A DNA stretch of 36,279 nt from an uncultured Clostridia bacterium (GTDB taxonomy: Bacteria > Bacillota_A > Clostridia > TANB77 > CAG-508). The notes beneath the pieces are model-generated. The model saw only the letters and a program-made list of their open reading frames with translations. It did no database searches and was not told where the DNA came from. Positions 16,864 through 26,693 of this stretch are shown one piece after another. The stretch covers positions 1 to 36,279 of the forward strand of contig CALXJS010000010.1 in assembly GCA_944388685.1 (NCBI GenBank), in the 5' to 3' direction. How positions within the stretch are numbered: position 1 is the first letter of the stretch; every line of letters begins with the position of its first letter. A program made the position numbers and the translations under genes.

Positions 16864-18603
16864 TTAATATTTGAAGAAATATCCTTCTTTTTCTCCTTCA
16901 ACCGTTTCTTTTATTATATAGTTGGTTACATCTCTATCATCAATATTATATAAAGCACCTTGTACACCACTATGATTTAATTCAATTTCTACAGTTTCGT
17001 TATCATGGCAATATTGTACAAATTCATTGATTCTTTGTCCCACATATGCATCATTATCCTTTGTACTTTTTAAAGTGGTATAGGTTACCAATCCAACATT
17101 TATAAACATTATAACTGCCATTATTATTCCTAAGGCATAATGAATCCTTTTATGGTTATCCCATAATAGATAGGCTAATACAATCATTGGAATCGCATAA
17201 AAATATGGTATATATCTTGCCCAATAGCCTCCATCTAATGCTAATATTAGAATAGCAATAACACCTAAAATAATTAAAAATGGTATTAGTAAATTCCAAT
17301 TTTTATTTTTTATCAATCTTACAATGATATAAATTGTTCCCACCATTGATAATATGAAGATTCCACTAAATAATGGACCAAATCCACTCATTCTTATGTC
17401 TGGTATGCGATAATTTTGGATTTCTTCCATTGAAGTGGTAAATGGTATCTTTAAAGTAGGTTGTACATTTTCTTGAGAATATGTAGGCGATACATTTACA
17501 CCTTTAGAAAACATTGATATCAGAAAAATCTCCAAATGATTTTTATCAGCAAAAGAAGAGGGTTGTTCTTTTACTACCATATTGTCTACATGTCCTTCCC
17601 CATATAATGGGTATAATGGATTTCCATGGTCAATCATATTTCTCATATAAGAAGAATATCCCACAATTCCAATTGAAACAACAACTGTTATTATATAAAA
17701 AATCGTATATTTTTTATATTGATTAATAAATTCTTCTTTTCCTTTTCTTCCTGCCTTTATCAGCCAGTAAATATAAAATACTAAACAAAATATTCCAGCA
17801 AATGCTAGCCCCGTAAATTTGATATTGATACATAATAATATACTACTTGCAAGAATTAATGCATTTTCTTTCTGATTTTCCTTTTCACCTAGACTTTCAA
17901 CAATACAGATAAATAGGATAAGTAATAAGGAAATCATTAATGCCCCATCTACATAGTAATTAAATATTTGTACAACTGTAATTGCATTAAATGGTAGCAA
18001 AATAGAAATTGCTAAACTTGCTAGTAAATTTATCTTTTTATTTTGATATAGATATGAAAACAATATTCCAAAAGCAATATACATAAGTAATACTGTATAT
18101 CCTTTTCCACTTTCTATATTTCCCGTAAATGCATAAATAACAGAAGCAAATATTTCTGTACCTTTTGCGTAATGATCTATCCATAATGTATTAATATTTT
18201 CTTCTGATATATCAAAAGGATTTCCGTCCTCTATATCAAAATCTTTACTATCTTCATAATTTGGATTCCAACCATTTTTTAACGCACCAATTGCTAATTT
18301 ATGATAGGTATTTCCATCAGCCGTCGTATCATATATTTTCCCCTCTACAAAGGTTACGCCTGTAAAAATAATAAGTCCTAATAAAATAGCTACAATATTT
18401 ATTTTTATATTCTCTTTTTTATAAAACAATAATGTTAATCCTATCGCAATTATAGTAATAATTGGCAAATGCCATCCTGTAACTATAATATTTACAAAAA
18501 ATAATATTGTTGTTATTAATAATATCGCTATTATTTCTATTAATAAAAATATCGCTGATTTTTTGATTACTTCTGTTATCATTGTTTTATCTATCTTTTT
18601 CAT
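16864..18603 (-). CDS. Polytopic membrane protein, probable GT-C glycosyltransferase
   Basis: A 579-residue protein with about 12 transmembrane helices. The first large extracytoplasmic loop carries YDTTADGNTYHKLAIGALKNGWNP, the kind of acidic, aromatic loop seen in GT-C enzymes that use lipid-linked sugars, and a later loop has DHGNPLYPLYG. A short hydrophilic C-terminal domain follows residue 500. No named subfamily is recognised with confidence; a flippase or polymerase would be alternatives. It starts with AAGGAG upstream, 63 bases after the ABC permease stop, in the same operon. Confidence 0.7.
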   Translation of the reverse strand: MKKIDKTMITEVIKKSAIFLLIEIIAILLITTILFFVNIIVTGWHLPIITIIAIGLTLLFYKKENIKINIVAILLGLIIFTGVTFVEGKIYDTTADGNTYHKLAIGALKNGWNPNYEDSKDFDIEDGNPFDISEENINTLWIDHYAKGTEIFASVIYAFTGNIESGKGYTVLLMYIAFGILFSYLYQNKKINLLASLAISILLPFNAITVVQIFNYYVDGALMISLLLILFICIVESLGEKENQKENALILASSILLCINIKFTGLAFAGIFCLVFYIYWLIKAGRKGKEEFINQYKKYTIFYIITVVVSIGIVGYSSYMRNMIDHGNPLYPLYGEGHVDNMVVKEQPSSFADKNHLEIFLISMFSKGVNVSPTYSQENVQPTLKIPFTTSMEEIQNYRIPDIRMSGFGPLFSGIFILSMVGTIYIIVRLIKNKNWNLLIPFLIILGVIAILILALDGGYWARYIPYFYAIPMIVLAYLLWDNHKRIHYALGIIMAVIMFINVGLVTYTTLKSTKDNDAYVGQRINEFVQYCHDNETVEIELNHSGVQGALYNIDDRDVTNYIIKETVEGEKEGYFFKY

Positions 18604-18666
18604 TCTTATCTCCTTGTATATTAAAACTATAACTCTATTTTTTCTTTCTATATTCTGTACACAATT

Positions 18667-19443
18667 CTATAACTGTTCTGCAAACCCTTTTTGCAATTTA
18701 TTAAATATAATATATCCTATTACACATCCTACTAATGAAATTGCAATTAAAATTAATAATGAAGGAATATCTACCATTGTCTGTGTATAGAACATATCTC
18801 TATATGCTTCAATGATATATGTCATTGGATTTAATTTCAAAATCCATTGAAAATCTGCTGGTATAGTATCTGCTGCATATACAATTGGAGTTGCATAAAA
18901 TAATAATTGTAGTGCAACACCAATCAAATGCTGTAAATCTCTTACATATACAGATATACTTGATACAATTAATGAAATTGCAATCAATAATAAATATTGT
19001 GCTAATAATACAAGTGGATAAAACACAATGTATTTACTAATTCCTAATCCTCCAAAAACAACAAAGGCAATAATAATAATTGTTGAAATTAAAAAGTTTA
19101 CTGCCTCACTGGTTACAATAGATATTGGTAGAATTTCTCTTGGAAAATACACTTTTTTCAATAAGTTCCCATTTTCTACCATTGTAAATGCTGATCGACT
19201 TATTGCAGATGAGAAAAACGTCCATGGAATCAATCCACAACAAATAAAAATAGCATAATCTTCTTGTGGGTTTTTCAAAATCATTTGAAATACAATGGCA
19301 TATACTAATATTTGTAACAATGGATTTAAAAACGACCACAAAACACCTAAAAATGAGTTTTTGTATTTTCCTCTAATTTCTTTTTTTACATTTGTCTTTA
19401 ATAGTTCTCTGTAATTATATAAGTTTTTAAACACATTTATCAT
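18667..19443 (-). CDS. ABC-2 type polysaccharide export permease (TagG/Wzm-like)
   Basis: A 258-residue permease with six hydrophobic segments. The N-terminal amphipathic stretch LKTNVKKEIRGKYKNSFLGV and the LWSFLNPLLQILVYAIVF helix are hallmarks of TagG/Wzm/RfbA export permeases, as is LNPMTYIIEAYRDMF near residue 210. It would pair with the ATPase at 21777-22514 to export a finished lipid-linked polymer such as a teichoic acid-type glycan. The order ATPase, fused glycosyltransferase, permease is unusual only in that an enzyme sits between the two halves. SD AGAGGAG. Confidence 0.92.
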   Translation of the reverse strand: MINVFKNLYNYRELLKTNVKKEIRGKYKNSFLGVLWSFLNPLLQILVYAIVFQMILKNPQEDYAIFICCGLIPWTFFSSAISRSAFTMVENGNLLKKVYFPREILPISIVTSEAVNFLISTIIIIAFVVFGGLGISKYIVFYPLVLLAQYLLLIAISLIVSSISVYVRDLQHLIGVALQLLFYATPIVYAADTIPADFQWILKLNPMTYIIEAYRDMFYTQTMVDIPSLLILIAISLVGCVIGYIIFNKLQKGFAEQL

Positions 19444-19461
19444 CTGATAACTCCTCTATTC

Positions 19462-21762
19462 TTATATGATCTTTTTTACTTTTTCTTTAATTTTTGCTTT
19501 TTTTATTAATTTCATTAAGCCTGTTTTTTGTAGGAATTTTATAAATGTTCTCCACAATGGATTTTGCCACAATTTTCCTTTTATTTGGCTTATTTTATAC
19601 GTTTTTAAACTATCTGTTTCTGAATATTTTCCGCCTTCTTGTGGAAAATAATTTCGTATATCCACTTGATTATATAAAACCAAATATTGCTTATATAAAT
19701 CTTTATTTACAATACTTTGTGGATTAATTTTGCTTCCTTCTTTTGCAAATTCTTCAAATTCTTTGGTAAATGTTTCTACCATGTGGTTGACTGTATATCC
19801 ATTTAACACTTTTGCTCTACAATTATCTTTTAGTTTTGGATTTTTTAATACTTCATCAATGGCTTTTACATAACGATTGATTTCTTCATCCTGATACCCT
19901 CTGTTGTAATACCCATTTTCTGCAGTTTGTATATTTTCAACAACTCTTCCACAAGTATCATCTACCAATTCCTTTTGTCCTCCAACATCTGCTGTTACAA
20001 CTGGCGTTCCCATTGCTAAGGATTCATATGTTGTAATTGTTAGCCCTTCTACTAGAGAACAAATCACTGTTACATCTGCTACTTTATAAAATGGTTTTAC
20101 ATTTTTTTGCATTCCAAAAAAGATAATATTATCATAAATTCCATCTTTTTTAGCTATATTTTTCATTTCTTTTAATTCTGGTCCATCTCCAACCACTAGT
20201 AGCATCAATTGGTTATCTTTTTCTAACAATTTTTTAAAGACTTTTACAATAAAGATTGGTCTTTTTTCTTCGGATATTCTACACAAAAATAGAATTGTTT
20301 TTTTGCCATCTAATTTATCTTTCACTTTTGCCAAATCTTCATTATCAGAGATATTGACCTTAGATTGGTCAAATTCTTCCTCATCAACACCTATATATAC
20401 GGTTTCAACATTATCAATTGTTCTTCCCATGTTTTTCTTCATAGACTCTCTTAATACTTTTGTACAAGTATACGTTCTATCTAAAAATCCATCAATTGCT
20501 GTTGAATCCCTTGGGTATTCTCCATTTCTCCAACTTTTATTTTCACTATGTAAATAGTCTGTAAATACCACTTCTGGAAATTCTGATTTTAGCCAAGGTG
20601 TCACATAAAAGCCAAAATAACTGTTAGATTCCATGACAATATCAATATTTCTAGATTTCATTAAATAATGAATAAATGCTGGCCAGTCTTGTCTATGTAA
20701 AAAGCTTGTTAAATCGAATACTTCTCCATATTTTTCAAACTTTTGTCTCCATACATATTCTGAAACTTCAGTAGTTACAATTGTAATATCAAATTTGTTT
20801 TGGTCCAATCTTGAAATTAAGTCTAGATTAAATTTATCGGCACCGCCAACTTTAAACCAAGGAAAAATAAATAATATCCTTATTTTTTCACCTTTTTGAT
20901 TAATTGGTTTTCTATTCCATGTAAATGTATATGGATAAGAATCATAATTAGATTTTGTAGTTGTAGGAAATTGAATTGCAAAAACTTCATCTTTAATTTT
21001 TTCTGCTTGTTTCTCAATTTCTTTTCTCGCATGTTCATCTCTTTTTTTATCTTTATTAATAGAATCTAAGATTCCACCTTCTTTTTTCTTACGATACCAA
21101 TATCCATAATAATTCATTCTGATAGGAAAATAGCCTTTTTCTAACATCCTAAGCCACATATGCCAATCTTCGTGAACATCTTCATCCACTGCTCCATAGC
21201 CACCAACATCTAATATGGCTTGTTTTCTAACCAAAGAACATACTGGCAAAATATTTTCTTTTTTTTCTGTATTACTATCAAATATTTTTCTCCATAAAAA
21301 TTCTTGTCCATCAAAGTTAGCCATATCTGCATATACCCAAGAAGCTTTTGGATTTGTTTGTAATGTCCAATAACTACATTCCAACATGGTTCTATCAATT
21401 GCATCATCTGCATCTAGGATAAATAATAAGTCGCAATTTGCTTTTGTAATGGCATAATCTCTTGTGGCAATTCTTCCTCTATTTTTTTCATGGTATACTT
21501 TAATTCTATCATCTAATTTTGCAATTTCATCTAAGGTTTCTTTAGCCCCTTCTTGTGTACTTCCATCATTAATAATAATCCACTCCCAATAAGGAAAGGT
21601 TTGATTGATAATAGAATTAGCTGTTTCTCTTATATATTCTTTGCAATTATAATATCCTGTAATGATACTAATAATGGGCTTTCCATCATTAATTGCTTTT
21701 TGTTTTCTTAATGCTTTTCCTGGCATCATGGTATAGTCAAAATATTTTTCTTCTTCGTTCAT
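19462..21762 (-). CDS. Bifunctional glycosyltransferase, GT2 fused to GT4
   Basis: A 766-residue soluble protein with two glycosyltransferase modules. Residues about 28-255 are GT2 (IISIITGYYNCKEYIRETA, IINDGSTQEG, FILDADDAID, then HEDWHMWLRML). Residues about 290-690 are GT4 (IRILFIFPWFKVGGADKFNL, FLCRISEEKRP, VVGDGPELKEM, and EGLTITTYESLAMGTPVV with the nucleotide-sugar-binding Glu pair region). A basic C-terminal tail of about 60 residues may bind the membrane. Such fusions add two successive sugars to a growing polymer. It lies between the ABC ATPase (14 bases) and the permease (18 bases), so it probably acts on the exported polymer. Confidence 0.88.
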   Translation of the reverse strand: MNEEEKYFDYTMMPGKALRKQKAINDGKPIISIITGYYNCKEYIRETANSIINQTFPYWEWIIINDGSTQEGAKETLDEIAKLDDRIKVYHEKNRGRIATRDYAITKANCDLLFILDADDAIDRTMLECSYWTLQTNPKASWVYADMANFDGQEFLWRKIFDSNTEKKENILPVCSLVRKQAILDVGGYGAVDEDVHEDWHMWLRMLEKGYFPIRMNYYGYWYRKKKEGGILDSINKDKKRDEHARKEIEKQAEKIKDEVFAIQFPTTTKSNYDSYPYTFTWNRKPINQKGEKIRILFIFPWFKVGGADKFNLDLISRLDQNKFDITIVTTEVSEYVWRQKFEKYGEVFDLTSFLHRQDWPAFIHYLMKSRNIDIVMESNSYFGFYVTPWLKSEFPEVVFTDYLHSENKSWRNGEYPRDSTAIDGFLDRTYTCTKVLRESMKKNMGRTIDNVETVYIGVDEEEFDQSKVNISDNEDLAKVKDKLDGKKTILFLCRISEEKRPIFIVKVFKKLLEKDNQLMLLVVGDGPELKEMKNIAKKDGIYDNIIFFGMQKNVKPFYKVADVTVICSLVEGLTITTYESLAMGTPVVTADVGGQKELVDDTCGRVVENIQTAENGYYNRGYQDEEINRYVKAIDEVLKNPKLKDNCRAKVLNGYTVNHMVETFTKEFEEFAKEGSKINPQSIVNKDLYKQYLVLYNQVDIRNYFPQEGGKYSETDSLKTYKISQIKGKLWQNPLWRTFIKFLQKTGLMKLIKKAKIKEKVKKII

Positions 21763-21776
21763 CTATTTGTCCTCCT

Positions 21777-22514
21777 CTATCTTGTTTCCTTGATATATTC
21801 ATCTACAACTTCTTCTGTTGCACCATCCATTTTTATTTTTCCATCACATAACCAAACTGCTCTATCACATAATTGTTTTACCGTTTGCATGCTATGTGTA
21901 ACAAATACCATTGTTTTTCCCTGATTTTTCAAGTCTCGCATCTTATCATAACATTTATTTTGGAAATGCTCATCGCCAACAGATAAGATTTCATCAATTA
22001 ATAAAATATCAGCATCAACATTAATGGCAACGGAGAAAGCAAGCCTCATATACATTCCTGAAGAATAGGTTCTAACAGGATTATCTATATATTGTCCTAA
22101 CTCAGAAAATTCAATAATTTGATCAATTCTCTTATCGATTTCTTTTCGTGTCAAACCAAAAATAGAAGCATTAAAATAGATATTTTCTCTTCCAGAAAAA
22201 TCCGGATGAAATCCAGCGCCTAATTCTAACAATGATGTCAACTTTCCATCTGTTATAATTTCTCCTTTATTCGGATATATAATTTTTGTCATTAATTTTA
22301 AAAGTGTTGACTTTCCGCTACCATTTGTTCCAATTAATGCAACAACTTCTCCTTTTTTTATTTTTAAATTAATACCTTTTAAAACTTCTCTTTTTTCTTT
22401 TTTATTTCTTGAAAATAAAAATAATATTTTTTCTTTTATTGTACTTGCTTTATCTAAATATACATTAAATGTTTTATAGACATCATCAACAATAATTTTA
22501 TAATTTTCACTCAT
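21777..22514 (-). CDS. ABC exporter ATPase (TagH/Wzt-like)
   Basis: A 245-residue ATPase of the polysaccharide/teichoic acid export family. It has Walker A GTNGSGKST near residue 72, the family-typical LLELGAGFHPDFSGRENI, signature YSSGMYMRLAFSVA, Walker B ILLIDEIL and the H-loop in FVTHSM. The N-terminal DVYKTFNVY segment is characteristic. It has no C-terminal carbohydrate-binding extension, unlike many Wzt proteins, so export probably does not need end-cap recognition by this subunit. It is the first gene behind an extended -10 promoter and pairs with the TagG-like permease two genes on. Confidence 0.92.
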   Translation of the reverse strand: MSENYKIIVDDVYKTFNVYLDKASTIKEKILFLFSRNKKEKREVLKGINLKIKKGEVVALIGTNGSGKSTLLKLMTKIIYPNKGEIITDGKLTSLLELGAGFHPDFSGRENIYFNASIFGLTRKEIDKRIDQIIEFSELGQYIDNPVRTYSSGMYMRLAFSVAINVDADILLIDEILSVGDEHFQNKCYDKMRDLKNQGKTMVFVTHSMQTVKQLCDRAVWLCDGKIKMDGATEEVVDEYIKETR

Positions 22515-22542
22515 AATTTGTCATCTTCTCCTTCTCCGGGTA

Positions 22543-22571
22543 ATTATAACAATACTCGTTGTAAAAATCAA
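22543..22571 (-). promoter_or_regulatory. Extended -10 promoter of the envelope operon
   Basis: TTGATT (22566-22571), 17-base spacer ending TGT, then TATAAT (22543-22548), minus strand, about 30 bases before the ATPase start. The consensus -10 with an upstream TG makes this the best promoter in the window. The 152-base gap 22515-22666 otherwise shows nothing. Confidence 0.65.
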
Positions 22572-22666
22572 CCTTTTACTATTTTGTTTATTATATGCAT
22601 TTATTAGCAATTCTCTTTATTTCTCGCTAAATCTTCCTATATTTTGCTATATAATTCATAAACCTT

Positions 22667-23573
22667 TTATTGAAATTTCTTTTTTGTAACAATTTTTCCT
22701 GGAATCCATAATAGCATGATACATACTTTATTCATATGCCCTTGTATTCCTTTTAAATGCATTTTTTGATTTGTTAAAGTGGCAAACAATATATAATGTT
22801 TTATCACATATATTCTTTTTTTCAACGGAACACCCGTCATATCATGTTCTTCAAGAATTTCTTTAAAATAGGCAAAATGGCCATAAGGATTTTCCTTAAA
22901 AACTTTCTTTATATTTTTGGTATAGCCATCTTCTTTGTAATCGCAAAACATAGTTGGTTTGTTAAAACACTTTATTTGATAGGTTAAATCCATTTCATGA
23001 TACATTCTAGCTTCTGTCGAAAATTTTTCATGATTTTCAATTTTGTAATGATATTGTTTTCTTATATCTGTAAAAAACACAATAGCTTTTTCGCCATTTT
23101 CTCCGTTCTTTAAAATATAAATCAAACATTGTTGTTTCTGGTTTAGAAAATGACTTTCCAATATTGTTTCCCTTTAAATCATATTTTAAAAAGCATAAAC
23201 CATAGATATCCTTTCTATCTCTTGTTTCGTTATATGCTTGTAGAATATCATAAAAAGCATTATCTGAAAATACATCATCAGAATCACATTCTATAAGCAA
23301 ATCACCATTCGCATATTGTATTACATGATTTATTGCTATCATTTTTCCTTGATTTTCTTGCTTATGATATTCTATTTCTATTTTATTATCACTTATAAAA
23401 CGCTCTACCACCTCTTTTGTATCATCATAAGAGCCATCGTCCATAATCAACCATTGAATTTGCACTTCACTTTTTAATTCTGGGTGATATACCATGCCTT
23501 TTATAATGCTTTCATATAAACTATGAAGCATATTGGCTCTATTATAAGTTGGTGTTATAATGGATAGTTTCAT
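22667..23573 (-). pseudogene. Glycosyltransferase GT2, frameshifted
   Basis: One GT2 gene split by a single frameshift. From ATG 23573 the first frame gives IITPTYNRANMLHSL, MDDGSYDDTKEV and IECDSDDVFSDNAFY, then passes into nonsense after MFDLYFK. The other frame resumes KNGENGEKAIVFFTDI and runs through the expected EKFSTEARMYHEM segment to a stop at 22667. The break lies at about 23109-23111 in an A run (TTTAAAGAAC on the coding strand): one missing A would explain it. Restored, the protein would be about 300 residues, normal for this type. The upstream GT4 gene is also frameshifted. Either the locus is decaying or the assembly has small indels. Confidence 0.85.
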
Positions 23574-23574
23574 A

Positions 23575-24682
23575 TTATTCTTCCTTTAATAATTTTTTTA
23601 ATTCTTCTATGATATGTTCATTATCATATGTTTGTTTTTCATCTCCAAAAGATCTTATATCATTTTCTATAATATATTTTAACTTATTATAAATTTCATG
23701 CTCATCATTTTCTACAATGCTTGCATTTTTATAATTCTCTACCGCTTCTCTTGCCGCTGTATTTGTAATGATGATTGGCTTATTTAAAATTTTAGCCTCT
23801 TCTAAAACCATGCCATAACCTTCAAACTTAGAAAGTAAGCAAAATATATCTGCCTGTTTCATATATGGATAAGGATTTTCCTTTGCGCCTAACAAAATAA
23901 ATGTGCTGTTCAAGTTTTCTTTTTGGATTAATTGTTCTAGTTTTTGCCTTTCTGGTCCATCACCAATAATATAAAACTTATTTTTATAATGGTTTGCAAT
24001 TAATTCTCTGTGAATGCGGATTAGTCTATCAATTCCTTTTTGCTCTACTAATCTAGCAACTGTTAAAAAGTTCATTTGATTATAGTCAAATTCAAAATCA
24101 ATCGTTTCTTCTGCTTTTTTAATCACATTTTCAACGTCTATATAATTATAGATAACCTTCTTATGAGGCTTTATATTGGGATATTGTATATCAAAACTTT
24201 TTTTATTATCTTTACTAACAAAAATCAAATCTTGATATTTATTATAAATCTTTCTATCAATCATTAACTTTATTTTAGCCTTTAAGCTATTTCCATATAC
24301 TTTTGCAATATCATTATGAATCCATGCTATCTTTTTTGTTTGCGTATTTTTTGTACAAAACAATCTTGTAATTGGCCCTTCTAAAAAAGCGATTTCTACA
24401 TCATAGTCTCCTTGTATATATGTTTTGTAATATGTTTTTTGAAACAACAATATTTTTAATGGAATAATCATTTTTTGCAATTTTGTTAGGTCTTTATATC
24501 TACCTTCAAACATTCTTTTTACTTTTATATTTTCATTTAAAGTTTTTTCTAGTTCACCTTTTCCATAAATCGTAAATATAGTAATATCAAATGTATCACT
24601 TAGTTTGTTTACCATATCGACTAATACTCTTTCCGCTCCTCCGAAGCGTTAAACTAGTTATTCCAAATAGTATTTTTTTCAT
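23575..24682 (-). pseudogene. Glycosyltransferase GT4, frameshifted near the N-terminus
   Basis: A GT4 gene whose start is out of frame with its body. From ATG 24682 (SD AGGAGATA) the frame reads MKKILFGITSLTL; the next bases, in another frame, encode GGAERVLVDMVNKL, the normal continuation of a GT4 N-terminus. An extra C at about 24643 (CTTCGGAGG) explains the shift. The main open frame (from 24615) has FLTVARLVEQKGIDRLI, IIGDGPERQKLEQL and FEGYGMVLEEAKILNKPII, a full GT4 C-terminal domain. Without the N-terminal glycine-rich loop the protein would be inactive. A sequencing error is a real alternative. It abuts the next GT2 gene (one base between stop and start). Confidence 0.85.
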
Positions 24683-24727
24683 GTTTTATATCTCCTAATA
24701 TAGATAAACTTGTAATCATTTTCAATC

Positions 24728-25714
24728 TTAGACAAATTTTTCTTGTAACTTATCCCTTACAAATTTCAATCTTGCTAAACTTGTATAGATTTTAAGTGTA
24801 AAATTGTTTACCGTTTTCATATACAAATTTTTTAGTCCTTTTTCTTTTAAGTATGTGTTTTTCCTCCAACTTGGGAATTGTTCATTTAAAGATTTCCATG
24901 TCAAATGGATAATCGCTTTTCTTTCCATTTTATTTTCTATCATCACCGTTCTAAGCATAGAACTACATAAAATATAACGTGTATAGGTATATTCTATTTC
25001 TTTTTCATATTCTGTAAATAAATGATTTGTTTTATAATACTCTATGACATGTTCTAACACTTCTATGATTTCCTTTGTTCTAGTATTTTGTACATTAGAA
25101 ATAGAATTTTCTCTTTGTACATAGTGAATAAATGGTTTTTCTACGATTCCATATGTTTGTATATGTGGTAATATTTTATAAAAAAATTCAACATCTTCAT
25201 AGCGATATCCTTTTGGAAATATTATATGATTTTTTTGTATAATTTCTCTTTTTATCAATTTGTTCCAGGCAACCACTCTTGTATAAACAAACATTTCTTT
25301 TTTACTTTTATACAGTTTTCCTTTACTTTCTAAAACCTTATCTGGATATTCCCATAAGAAATTGCATTCTACATAATCTAAATCTTCTTTTTTTGCTTTG
25401 TTGTACATTTCTTCATACATATTGCTTTCTACATAATCATCAGAATCTAAGAAAGCAATATATTCTCCCTTTGCATAAGGTATTGCATAATTTCTAGCAT
25501 CTGATAGTCCTCCATTATCTTTTTCTAGGTAACGAATTTTATTAGAATACTTGTTTATGTATTGTTTTGCAATGTTTTCAGAACCATCTTTGCTTCCATC
25601 ATTGACAAGTAAAATTTCAATATCTTCTAGTGTTTGACTTACCAAAGATTGTAGACATTTTTCTATGTAATTTTCGACATTATAAAATGGAACAATGATA
25701 CTGACCTTTATCAT
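24728..25714 (-). CDS. Glycosyltransferase GT2 (EpsJ/CpsI-like)
   Basis: A 328-residue GT2 enzyme. It has SIIVPFYNVENYIEKCLQSL, LVNDGSKDGS, GLSDARNYAI and FLDSDDYVESNMYEEM, the nucleotide-sugar and metal-binding signatures of capsule-type transferases, followed by a helical C-terminal half. There is no membrane helix. It adds a sugar to a lipid-linked precursor; donor and acceptor are unknown. Its start overlaps the upstream gene's stop by four bases (ATGA), so the two are translated together. Confidence 0.88.
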   Translation of the reverse strand: MIKVSIIVPFYNVENYIEKCLQSLVSQTLEDIEILLVNDGSKDGSENIAKQYINKYSNKIRYLEKDNGGLSDARNYAIPYAKGEYIAFLDSDDYVESNMYEEMYNKAKKEDLDYVECNFLWEYPDKVLESKGKLYKSKKEMFVYTRVVAWNKLIKREIIQKNHIIFPKGYRYEDVEFFYKILPHIQTYGIVEKPFIHYVQRENSISNVQNTRTKEIIEVLEHVIEYYKTNHLFTEYEKEIEYTYTRYILCSSMLRTVMIENKMERKAIIHLTWKSLNEQFPSWRKNTYLKEKGLKNLYMKTVNNFTLKIYTSLARLKFVRDKLQEKFV

Positions 25715-26685
25715 GATTTAACCTTTCTTCTTACCTTTAAATACCATCTGATATTTAAGCATAAGATCAACTTTCTTAATAATTGTTTTATGCTTTTTAC
25801 TTTAATATTTTTTGTCATTTTCCTATTTTTAATTTCTTTTATATATTTTTTTTGATCTTTTTTCTCTAGGGTTTCTGTTTTTAATAAAATTGCATTTGTA
25901 TAGTACAATTTTAAAATTCCTGCAATGTGTTTGTTTAATTTATACTTTTCTATTTTAGCTAAAGCTTCATCATATTGCTTTAATGCATCATATGCCTTTT
26001 TCTTTGTTTTCTCATAACTTGCATTTCTTGTAATACTATTTTCCACTTGTACATAATGATAACCATAAAAATTGATTGAAATCATTGTCTTTGCAAGAAC
26101 AATTACAAACGGAATCAGTCCAAAATCTTCATGCTCTGTTCCTACTTTAAATTCCAATTTGTTTTTTGCAAAAATATCTTTTTTTATGACATATACACAA
26201 GGAGAATCTAACAAAACATCTGTAGCATATAACAGTTCAAATCCTTTTTCTCCTGTTTTGTCCTCAAATACAGGTCCATCTACTTTTTCTATTACGGTTC
26301 CTTTTATATCTTCTCTTTGTAATTTGAATTTGATTAAATCTATGTCTTTTTCCATATATTGTTTCACTAAACCATACAAATGGATGTCTAAATAATCATC
26401 GACATCTAGAAAAAGAATATATTTCCCTTTTGCTTTTTGAATACCATAATTTCTGGTATCTGCTACACCTGTATTTTTCTTTTTATAATAAGAAATTATT
26501 TTGGGATTTTTTCCTTTGTATTCTTGTATAATTTTATCAGACATATCTGTACTACCATCATTAATCAATACAATTTCTATATCCTCATCTTTTTGTTTTA
26601 AAACAGACTCTATACATCTTTTTAATGTTTTTTCCCCATTATATACGGGAATAATGACACTTAATTTCTTCAACATTCTCTCCAT
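25711..26685 (-). CDS. Glycosyltransferase GT2
   Basis: A 324-residue GT2 enzyme with SVIIPVYNGEKTLKRCIESV, LINDGSTDMS, GVADTRNYGIQKAKG and FLDVDDYLDIHLYG. The C-terminal 60 residues are very basic (many Lys/Arg), suggesting membrane association. It is a distant paralog of the next gene, with which it overlaps by four bases. An ATG at 26676 (three codons later) is an alternative start. The gene follows the GT4 gene by eight bases. Confidence 0.87.
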   Translation of the reverse strand: MERMLKKLSVIIPVYNGEKTLKRCIESVLKQKDEDIEIVLINDGSTDMSDKIIQEYKGKNPKIISYYKKKNTGVADTRNYGIQKAKGKYILFLDVDDYLDIHLYGLVKQYMEKDIDLIKFKLQREDIKGTVIEKVDGPVFEDKTGEKGFELLYATDVLLDSPCVYVIKKDIFAKNKLEFKVGTEHEDFGLIPFVIVLAKTMISINFYGYHYVQVENSITRNASYEKTKKKAYDALKQYDEALAKIEKYKLNKHIAGILKLYYTNAILLKTETLEKKDQKKYIKEIKNRKMTKNIKVKSIKQLLRKLILCLNIRWYLKVRRKVKS

Positions 26686-26693
26686 CTTTCTTT

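Noticed and set aside
19106..19339. 77-codon minus-strand frame inside the ABC permease gene
   Set aside because: It overlaps the permease in another frame and shows no family features.
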